Source: Acetobacteraceae bacterium (GTDB lineage Bacteria; Pseudomonadota; Alphaproteobacteria; Acetobacterales; Acetobacteraceae). Taken from it: a DNA stretch of 5,552 bases. This document shows positions 1 to 4,268 of the stretch, in pieces. Each line of letters opens with the position of its first letter. The stretch's first letter is position 1. The notes beneath the pieces are model-generated. The model searched no databases. It was not told where the DNA came from and saw nothing but the letters and a program-made list of their open reading frames with translations. The stretch lies in contig CANJSR010000338.1 of assembly GCA_947476855.1 (NCBI GenBank), forward strand, positions 1 to 5,552, written 5' to 3'. The translations under genes and the position numbers were made by a program.

Positions 1-1
1 C

Positions 2-490
2 TCGCCCGTGCCGGTGCAGCCCGATCTGCCGATGTGGATCGGTGGCGCGTCGGAGGCGGCGATCGCCCGCACGGCGAAGTACGGCACGGGCTGGCAGGCG
101 GGCTCCGAATCCCCGGAATCGGTGGGGCAGGTGATCGCCGCCATCAAGACCGCCGTGGCCGCCGAGGGGCGCCACATTGACGAGGACCATTACGGCGCCG
201 CCTTCGCCTACCGCTTCGGCGGGATGGAGGAGCCGGGGATCGCCAAGATCATGGACCGCTACAAGGAGCGGACGGGCCGCGACGCCCGGGACCACTTCGC
301 CTTCGGTGGCGCGGACGAGATCATGGAGCGGATCGCGGCCTACGTGGACGCCGGCGCGTCCAAGTTCATCCTCCGCCCGGCCGCCAATGGCGATGCGGAG
401 ATGTATGAGCAGACGAAGCGTCTGGTGGAGGAAGTGCTGCCCCGCATGGCCGCCCGCTGGCCGAAACCGGCGAAGAAGGTGGCCGCCTGA
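2..490 (+). CDS. LLM class flavin-dependent oxidoreductase, C-terminal part (5' end outside window)
   Basis: This is the C-terminal portion of a bacterial luciferase-like (LLM) monooxygenase/oxidoreductase, a cytoplasmic TIM-barrel enzyme family using FMN or F420 with varied substrates. The frame is open to the left edge. The GTG at 8 is an internal codon, not a start, because the protein begins in mid-domain. The sequence PMWIGGASEAAIARTAKYGTGW, just after the edge, matches the family's typical late barrel strand 'P(I/M)WIGG...A..R.A..GDGW', with the usual Asp of GDGW replaced by Thr. A later FGGADEIMERIAAYVDAGASKFILRP is the typical last helix plus final strand. The tail WPKPAKKVAA is a basic, Ala-rich end before TGA at 488-490. 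The substrate cannot be read from this fragment. About 160 residues are visible, roughly the last half of a normal 290-340 residue member. The family call is firm and the subfamily unknown. Confidence 0.85.
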   Translation, partial: SPVPVQPDLPMWIGGASEAAIARTAKYGTGWQAGSESPESVGQVIAAIKTAVAAEGRHIDEDHYGAAFAYRFGGMEEPGIAKIMDRYKERTGRDARDHFAFGGADEIMERIAAYVDAGASKFILRPAANGDAEMYEQTKRLVEEVLPRMAARWPKPAKKVAA

Positions 491-510
491 GGGGGGCGGC
501 GAGGCGCTAT

Positions 511-551
511 ACAACCGTCATGCCCGCGACAAGCGCGGGGATGACGGTGGT
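511..551. terminator. Strong hairpin between convergent genes; bidirectional terminator or REP-like palindrome
   Basis: Left arm 515-528 (CCGTCATGCCCGCG) pairs with right arm 534-547 (CGCGGGGATGACGG). Thirteen of 14 positions are complementary, with one G/G mismatch (522/540), a 5-base loop ACAAG, and one more A-T pair outside (514/548). It lies between the stop of the plus-strand oxidoreductase (490) and the stop of the minus-strand lolA (589), where a shared terminator is expected. No clear T-run follows on either strand, so a classical intrinsic terminator is not proven. The CGTCAT-CCCGCG...CGCGGG-ATGACG pattern resembles dispersed extragenic palindromes common in proteobacteria, so it may be a copy of such a family. 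Confidence 0.5.
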
Positions 552-588
552 GGGTTGGCGACCGCGATGATCGAGCGGCAGTCCGCCC

Positions 589-1251
589 CTAACCGCCGCC
601 CGTCGCGCCCGCCATCGGATCGGTGTCCCGGAACTCGAACAGTTTCGGGTCGAACGTTCCACCGAGTTCCATGTTGAACAGGGTGACTCGCGTCTCCTTC
701 CGCTGCGCGTCGATCACCCGCCACTGCCGCAGCGTCAAAGGCGCATCGGCGAAGGTCAGCGTCAGGGAGCCATCGCCCGGTGACGCCGTCCGCACCAGGC
801 TGACATGAATCTGGCCCGGCAGGCGCTCGATCCCCGTCACGGTCACATCGCCGGACAATTCCGCCTTCTCGGACAGCAGGATGCCGAGGGGCGTGCGGGA
901 AATCGGGATGTTCGACGTCTGCCGCAGCGTCGCGTCATAGAAGATCAGCCCGGTCTGGCCGGCGACGAGGAGGAACGGGGCAGGGGGGTCATACTCGAAC
1001 CGCAGCCGGCCAGGGCGGGAGACCCAGGCGGTCCCGTTGGTGATGCCGCCATCCGGCGCGACCTGCAGGAACCGCGCCTTCATGGTTTTCAGCGTGTTCA
1101 GATAGGCCTCGATTCGCCGCAGATCGGTGTTGTCCCGGGCGGTCGGCTTGAAGGCGGCGGGCGCCTGGGCCCGAGCCGCCGGTATCGCCGGGATCAGGGC
1201 CATGGAGGACAGGGACAGCAGAAGGGTGCGGCGCGTGGGCATGAACGCCAT
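589..1251 (-). CDS. lolA: LolA-family outer membrane lipoprotein carrier protein
   Basis: LolA-fold proteins carry lipoproteins across the periplasm from the LolCDE complex to the outer membrane. The protein starts with a signal peptide (MPTRRTLLLSLSSMALIPAIPAARAQA): a twin Arg, a hydrophobic run and an A-x-A-type cleavage site near ARAQA. The TRRTLLL stretch is also Tat-like. The mature part has LolA hallmarks: an N-terminal helix with LRRIEAYLNTLKTMKARFLQ, then GTAWVSRPGRLRFEYDPPAPFLLVAGQTGLIFYD, the strand-rich half-barrel that binds acyl chains. Length is 220 residues (217 from the ATG at 1242), normal for LolA. No Shine-Dalgarno is clear before either ATG. A start further upstream (1374) would overlap the preceding gene and put charged residues before the signal peptide, so I reject it. 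The gene lies 50 bases downstream of the MFS gene on the same strand, probably in one transcript. The family is secure; orthology to true LolA rather than a LolA-like paralogue is less so. Confidence 0.85.
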   Translation of the reverse strand: MAFMPTRRTLLLSLSSMALIPAIPAARAQAPAAFKPTARDNTDLRRIEAYLNTLKTMKARFLQVAPDGGITNGTAWVSRPGRLRFEYDPPAPFLLVAGQTGLIFYDATLRQTSNIPISRTPLGILLSEKAELSGDVTVTGIERLPGQIHVSLVRTASPGDGSLTLTFADAPLTLRQWRVIDAQRKETRVTLFNMELGGTFDPKLFEFRDTDPMAGATGGG

Positions 1252-1301
1252 GTGGCGTGTCGGCCCGCGGATTGCAAATATCCCCCCTGTGCGGGCGGCC
1301 C

Positions 1302-2510
1302 CTATTCCGCGGGCGCGGCGGCCCAACGTTCCGGATGCAACTCCTCCTCCCGATCCGGGAACCACAGCGCGCACGCCAACGTCACGACCGAGAATGCCGC
1401 CAGCAAGGCCGTCGCCGTCATCAGGTTGCCGGTCTGGCTGTGCAGGAACCCGACCACGGGTGCCGCCGCCGCGGCGCCGAGGAACCCCACGAAGAACCGG
1501 ATCGAGTAGATCTTCGCCCGCATCTCCGGCGAGATATAGCGGGCGGCCATCGTCTCATTCACCGTCACCTGCCCGAACAGCGACGCCGCCACCGCGCCCG
1601 CCAGCGGCACCACGGCCCAGCCATCCACGAATGACAGCAGCGCCAGGGACGGGCACAGGATCACGCTGACCGGGATCAGCACCCGCCGCAGCGTGTGCCG
1701 GTCGATCAGCCGCCCGACCGAGAACTGCGTCACCGCCCCGCACAACGTCGCGACGAATGCCGCCGATCCGATCAGCGGCAGCAGGTTGGGGTCGGAGGCC
1801 AGGCGCTCCTCCATCAGTTTCGGCAGCAGCAGGGTGAAGGCGTTGAACACCAGGCCCGAGACCGTCGCGATCAGCAGCAGCACGGTCACCGCGCGCCGGA
1901 CCAGATGGCGCGGGATGGCCGGGAAGGGACGGGCGGAGGCGTTGCGATGACCCTCGATCGCTGGCATGCGAAGCCAGAACAGGCCGAGGAACAGGCACAG
2001 AATCCCCGGCAGGAAGAATGCCGCCTGCCAGCCGGCCTCGGCCGCCATGAAGGCGGTCACCACCGGCGCCAGCGCCACCCCCACATTCCCGAAAACCCCA
2101 TTCATCCCAATCGCTCGGCCTGGCTTGTCGCCCGCGGTTTCCACCAGCAGGGCGGTGCCGATCGGGTGGTAGATCGCGGTGAACAGGCCGATTCCGCACA
2201 AGGCGAGGGCCAGCATGCCAGGCGTGCGCGCCATCCCGCAGGCGATCATGGAGGCACCGGTGCCCAGGAAGAACGCCGCCATCAGCGGTTTGCGGCCGAT
2301 CCGGTCGGCGAGCCAGCCCTGCGGCAGGGAGAACAGGCCATACAGCACGAACATCCCGGTCGCGAGCGCCAGGATCGGCCCATAGGCATCCCCGAACGCC
2401 CCGCCCGGACGCGCCATGGCGAGCACGGCGGTGGGGAGGATCAGGAGGCTGTAGTGCGTGAAGGTATGCGCCAGGTTGATCAGCAGGGTCTGGCGATCGG
2501 GATCGGTCAT
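1302..2510 (-). CDS. MFS transporter (12-TM major facilitator superfamily permease)
   Basis: This is an inner-membrane secondary transporter with about a dozen hydrophobic segments in two halves. The motif A loop between TM2 and TM3 is clear (GWLADRIGRKPL, about residues 65-76 from the chosen start). Its degenerate second-half equivalent is GRLIDRHTLRRV (about 266-277). A segment GIGLFTAIYHPIGTALLVE with a following MNGVFGNVGVALAP (about 105-160) recalls fosmidomycin-resistance-like and related MFS exporters, but the substrate cannot be assigned. The protein is 402 residues long, typical for MFS. I chose the ATG at 2510 (MTDPDRQTLLINLAHTFTHYS) because an AAGG lies nine bases upstream. The ATG at 2531 adds MPPRPTP and has no visible Shine-Dalgarno. 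The tail EEELHPERWAAAPAE is cytoplasmic. It is divergent from the toxin-antitoxin operon and probably co-transcribed with lolA downstream. Confidence 0.88.
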   Translation of the reverse strand: MTDPDRQTLLINLAHTFTHYSLLILPTAVLAMARPGGAFGDAYGPILALATGMFVLYGLFSLPQGWLADRIGRKPLMAAFFLGTGASMIACGMARTPGMLALALCGIGLFTAIYHPIGTALLVETAGDKPGRAIGMNGVFGNVGVALAPVVTAFMAAEAGWQAAFFLPGILCLFLGLFWLRMPAIEGHRNASARPFPAIPRHLVRRAVTVLLLIATVSGLVFNAFTLLLPKLMEERLASDPNLLPLIGSAAFVATLCGAVTQFSVGRLIDRHTLRRVLIPVSVILCPSLALLSFVDGWAVVPLAGAVAASLFGQVTVNETMAARYISPEMRAKIYSIRFFVGFLGAAAAAPVVGFLHSQTGNLMTATALLAAFSVVTLACALWFPDREEELHPERWAAAPAE

Positions 2511-2567
2511 GGGCGTGGGCCTTGGCGGCATTGGGACCGCGACGATAGCCTAGCCTGCGGGTTGCGC

Positions 2568-2582
2568 CATCCCATTGGGATG
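2568..2582. promoter_or_regulatory. 15-base palindrome upstream of the MFS gene, candidate operator
   Basis: CATCCCATTGGGATG is a perfect 7-bp inverted repeat around a single central base. It lies 58 bases before the chosen MFS start codon (37 before the alternative one), within the zone where a minus-strand promoter would sit. An A/T-rich stretch reading TATATC on the minus strand lies a little further upstream but has no good -35 partner. Symmetry and position fit a dimeric regulator's site; no regulator gene is in the window. It could also be a chance palindrome. Confidence 0.3.
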
Positions 2583-2635
2583 AGTGGTATGGTGATATAG
2601 TGGGGGATTGGCTTGTCGGATCAGTCCAAATGGCT

Positions 2636-2695
2636 GGCTCCCGCGGTCATGACCGGCACTCTTTCCCTCGTTAGCCCATGCTCGGCGCGGGAGCC
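2636..2695. repeat. 10-bp perfect inverted repeat with nested palindrome in intergenic region
   Basis: GGCTCCCGCG (2636-2645) and CGCGGGAGCC (2686-2695) are exact reverse complements separated by 40 bases. Overlapping the left arm is the 12-base perfect palindrome CGGTCATGACCG (2644-2655). The right arm overlaps another possible stem, GCCGAT (2693-2698) with ATCGGC (2711-2716). No reading frame here looks coding; the only short one, from an ATG at 2630, stops after 14 codons. Function is unknown: candidates are regulatory binding sites, a small structured RNA, or remnants of a mobile element. The structure is directly visible; its meaning is not. Confidence 0.45.
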
Positions 2696-2733
2696 GATCG
2701 AGGTGCTGGCATCGGCGACGCAAAGGTCGTGAA

Positions 2734-2755
2734 GCCCGAGGTCTCCCGATCGGGC
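2734..2755. repeat. Short hairpin just upstream of the toxin-antitoxin promoter
   Basis: GCCCGA (2734-2739) pairs with TCGGGC (2750-2755) around a 10-base loop. The right side also forms the perfect 10-base palindrome CCCGATCGGG (2745-2754). It ends nine bases before the -35 box at 2764. It could be a regulator site or insulate the promoter from read-through. No T-run follows, so it is not called a terminator. Confidence 0.3.
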
Positions 2756-2763
2756 AAAGCGCG

Positions 2764-2792
2764 TTGACTCTACCTATGGTTGCGAATTAAAT
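2764..2792 (+). promoter_or_regulatory. Sigma70-type promoter of the toxin-antitoxin operon
   Basis: TTGACT (2764-2769) matches the -35 consensus at five of six positions. After exactly 17 bases comes TTAAAT (2787-2792), four of six for -10. The surroundings are the most A/T-rich in this part of the window. The antitoxin ATG is 18 bases past the -10 box, giving a short leader. A CCTAT/ATAGG inverted repeat (2773-2777 and 2791-2795) spans the spacer and -10 box, as expected for an autoregulatory operator, although the arms are only five bases. Confidence 0.6.
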
Positions 2793-2800
2793 AGGGATCG

Positions 2801-2805
2801 TGAGG
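2801..2805 (+). promoter_or_regulatory. Ribosome binding site of the antitoxin gene
   Basis: TGAGG lies five bases before the ATG at 2811. This favours that start over the second ATG at 2817, which would be 11 bases away. Confidence 0.55.
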
Positions 2806-2810
2806 TTCCA

Positions 2811-3011
2811 ATGCCCATGAGCCCGATCGAATCCGTGAGTGTTCCAACTGCCGATTCCGAGGCGCCTGATCCGCGCCATGCGGCGATGATCCGCTCGCGC
2901 ATCGCGGAAGGGATCGGCTCGGCCCAGGCGGGACGGCTGGTCGATGGGGATAGCGTGTTCGCCCGTATCCGAGCGGAATTGAACGAACGTGAGCGGCCCC
3001 GGCGCGATTGA
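2811..3011 (+). CDS. Type II toxin-antitoxin antitoxin, short partner of ParE/RelE-type toxin
   Basis: This 66-residue acidic-to-mixed protein is encoded directly before, and overlapping, a ParE-like toxin. Size, order and overlap are those of a type II antitoxin that neutralises the toxin by binding it. The N-terminal 22 residues (MPMSPIESVSVPTADSEAPDPR) look disordered. From about residue 23 a helix is likely (HAAMIRSRIAEGIGSAQAG), followed by RLVDGDSVFARIRAELNERE. That pattern, a helix ending in 'I.EGI.S...G' then 'D.VFA.IRAEL..R', matches the toxin-binding C-terminal half of ParD-type antitoxins and the short ParE partners often annotated as 'stability determinant'. There is no room for a complete ribbon-helix-helix DNA-binding fold before it. 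The start at 2811 is supported by the Shine-Dalgarno at 2801-2805. Several codons (AGT, GTT, CCA, ACT, CCT) are unlike the GC-ending use of neighbouring genes. The role is inferred from context and pattern; sequence alone is weak. Confidence 0.7.
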   Translation: MPMSPIESVSVPTADSEAPDPRHAAMIRSRIAEGIGSAQAGRLVDGDSVFARIRAELNERERPRRD

Positions 3012-3310
3012 GCCGCTACGTCCTTACCGTCGACGCCGAACGGGATATCGACCTCATCAAGGACTACCTGCTGCTTCAGGGTGGAACGGGTCTCGCCCGC
3101 CACGTGCTGGGGCATATCCAGCGCGGGATGGAGCTGATCGGCGATAGTCCCGGGATCGGCCATGTCCGCGACGACCTGACGGACCAACCAGTGCGGTTCT
3201 GGGCCGTGTTCTCTTATCTGATCATCTACGATCCCGTCCCTCGCCCCGTGCAGGTCGTGCGCGTGCTGCACGGGGCGAGGGATCTCGCGGCCCTCCTCGG
3301 TTCGGCCTGA
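3008..3310 (+). CDS. parE: ParE/RelE superfamily toxin of type II toxin-antitoxin system
   Basis: The 100-residue protein has the ParE layout. It starts with strand MSRYVLTVDAERDI, then two helices (DLIKDYLLLQGG and GLARHVLGHIQRGMELI). Next come the loop SPGIGHVRDDL (about 47-57), strands VRFWAVFSYLIIYDP (about 62-76) and VQVVRVLHGARDL (about 81-93). The final VLHGARDL is the hallmark ParE ending. ParE proteins usually poison DNA gyrase, while RelE relatives cleave mRNA at the ribosome; the ending favours ParE. The start is a TTG at 3008 overlapping the antitoxin stop by four bases (TTGA). The next in-frame ATG is only at residue 41, too late, so TTG is needed. There is no good Shine-Dalgarno, so translation probably depends on coupling to the antitoxin. 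A perfect 17-bp inverted repeat lies inside the 3' end. The fold call is strong; the target is inferred. Confidence 0.85.
   Translation: MSRYVLTVDAERDIDLIKDYLLLQGGTGLARHVLGHIQRGMELIGDSPGIGHVRDDLTDQPVRFWAVFSYLIIYDPVPRPVQVVRVLHGARDLAALLGSA
3237..3282. repeat. Perfect 17-bp inverted repeat inside the toxin gene (12-base loop)
   Basis: TCCCTCGCCCCGTGCAG (3237-3253) is the exact reverse complement of CTGCACGGGGCGAGGGA (3266-3282). The 12-base loop is GTCGTGCGCGTG, and a G-U pair can extend the base. The right arm encodes the conserved LHGARD of the toxin; the left arm encodes VPRPVQ. In mRNA this would be a very stable hairpin ending 28 bases before the toxin stop. No T-run follows, so it is not a standard terminator. 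Confidence 0.85.
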
Positions 3311-3380
3311 CCCCACCGGGTTGCCGCGCCCGCCCGCCCGGCGCACTCTTCTCCCCCCCATCCGCCTGTGGAACATGACC

Positions 3381-4085
3381 ATGAGCCTCGATCCCAAGAT
3401 CCACGCCGCCCTCGCCGGCGTCTCCACCGCAACCATCACCACGGTCCTGCTGAAGAAGGGCCTGCGGAATGTCTGGATGCGCGGCACCCGCCCGATCCGC
3501 CCCGGCCAGCCCCGCCTGATCGGCCCGGCCTTTACCCTGCGCTTCGTCCCGGCGCGGGAAGACCTGGCGACCCCGGAATCCTGGTCGTCCCCCATCTCCA
3601 CCCGCGCCGCGATCGAGGCGATGCCCGACGGCTGCATCTGCGTCGCCGACGCCATGGGCGTGACCGATGCCGGCATTTTCGGTGACATCCTGTGCGCCCG
3701 CATGGCCAAGCGGAACGTCGCCGGCCTCGTCACCGACGGCGTCGTCCGTGACCTCGCCGGCGTGCTCGGCACCGGCCTGCCGGTGTGGTGCCAGGGCGCG
3801 GCGGCCCCGGCCTCGGTCGCCGGGCTGACCTTCGTGGCATGGGAACAGCCGATCGGCTGCGGCGGTGTGGCCGTGTTCCCGGGCGACCTGATCATGGTCG
3901 ATGACGACGGCGCGGTCTGCATCCCGCAAAAACTGGTTGAGGCAGTCGCCGCCGAGGCCGGGGAGCAGGAGAAGATGGAGGAATGGATCATGGGAGAGGT
4001 CAACGCCGGCGCCTCCCTCCCGGGCCTCTATCCCCCGAACGCCGAGAACAAGGCGCGCTACGAGGCCTGGCGCAAGGGGCAGTAA
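3381..4085 (+). CDS. RraA family protein, probable HMG/CHA-type (class II, metal-dependent) aldolase or oxaloacetate decarboxylase
   Basis: The family includes E. coli RraA, an RNase E inhibitor, and 4-hydroxy-4-methyl-2-oxoglutarate/4-carboxy-4-hydroxy-2-oxoadipate aldolases, which cleave to pyruvate in aromatic catabolism. Numbered from the chosen ATG, the key stretch is 100-124 (FGDILC...GVVRD). D102 is followed by exactly 20 residues and then R123-D124. This is the D-x20-R-D signature reported for aldolase-competent members, where the Asp residues help bind a divalent metal and the Arg positions the substrate. Further family marks are GPAFTLRF (48-55), D90 in VADAMGVTDAGIF, and the C-terminal FPGDLIMVDDDGAVCIP (166-182). 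The 234-residue length matches HMG/CHA aldolases more than the ~160-residue E. coli RraA. The ATG at 3381 is preferred over 3375 because GTGGA lies at a better distance, although both are weak. A TTG at 3321 would add an unlikely basic tail. Real substrate unknown; aldolase or decarboxylase activity is inferred from the motif. Confidence 0.82.
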   Translation: MSLDPKIHAALAGVSTATITTVLLKKGLRNVWMRGTRPIRPGQPRLIGPAFTLRFVPAREDLATPESWSSPISTRAAIEAMPDGCICVADAMGVTDAGIFGDILCARMAKRNVAGLVTDGVVRDLAGVLGTGLPVWCQGAAAPASVAGLTFVAWEQPIGCGGVAVFPGDLIMVDDDGAVCIPQKLVEAVAAEAGEQEKMEEWIMGEVNAGASLPGLYPPNAENKARYEAWRKGQ

Positions 4086-4268
4086 TCCGCGCCGAGCGAA
4101 TGGCTTGACCGGGGCCATATCGTCCCGGCATGGTCCCGGCCATGGCTTCGGTGTATAGGCAGGCACGAATTACCCGCCCGGCGGCCCCCAGTGGAGCAAT
4201 ACCAGGGGCCCCGGGACCATTCGCCTGACCTGACCCCTGATCGCGGCCACCGGCCGCCCGGATATGCC
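4086..4268 (+). promoter_or_regulatory. Promoter and structured 5' leader region of ileS
   Basis: This 183-base gap has no believable gene. A possible -35 box TTGACC lies at 4105-4110, but the matching -10 region is poor; TATAGG at 4154-4159 is another possible -10 without a partner. ATGGTCCCGG (4130-4139) and CCGGGACCAT (4211-4220) are perfect 10-bp inverted repeats 71 bases apart. Nested are the palindrome GGGGCCCC (4205-4212) and a hairpin GCGGCC-ACC-GGCCGC (4243-4257) ending 11 bases before the ileS ATG. The only Shine-Dalgarno-like bases are GGA at 4260-4262. The structures are seen; a regulatory role is inferred. No T-box core was recognised, and T-boxes are not expected in alphaproteobacteria. 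Confidence 0.35.

Noticed and set aside
805..1509. 234-codon plus-strand open frame over lolA and the end of the MFS gene
   Set aside because: Crosses two real minus-strand genes and has no domain-like pattern.
1695..2600. 301-codon plus-strand open frame over the MFS gene
   Set aside because: Gln/Arg/His-rich shadow of a clear 12-TM transporter with motif A.
2630..2674. Tiny ORF (14 codons) in the divergent intergenic region
   Set aside because: No Shine-Dalgarno, no coding signature and it overlaps the palindrome cluster; not enough to call a peptide.
3316..3341. CCGGG/CCCGG stem after the toxin gene as a terminator
   Set aside because: Only five base pairs and no proper T-run afterwards; too weak to annotate.
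2774..4003. 409-codon minus-strand open frame
   Set aside because: It runs antisense across three genes with recognisable protein families and shows no domain; a by-product of high GC.
3222..4166. 314-codon minus-strand open frame
   Set aside because: Antisense to rraA, composition-biased, no recognisable motif.
4086..4268. T-box riboswitch before ileS
   Set aside because: No T-box consensus or intrinsic terminator was seen, and such elements belong mainly to Gram-positive bacteria.
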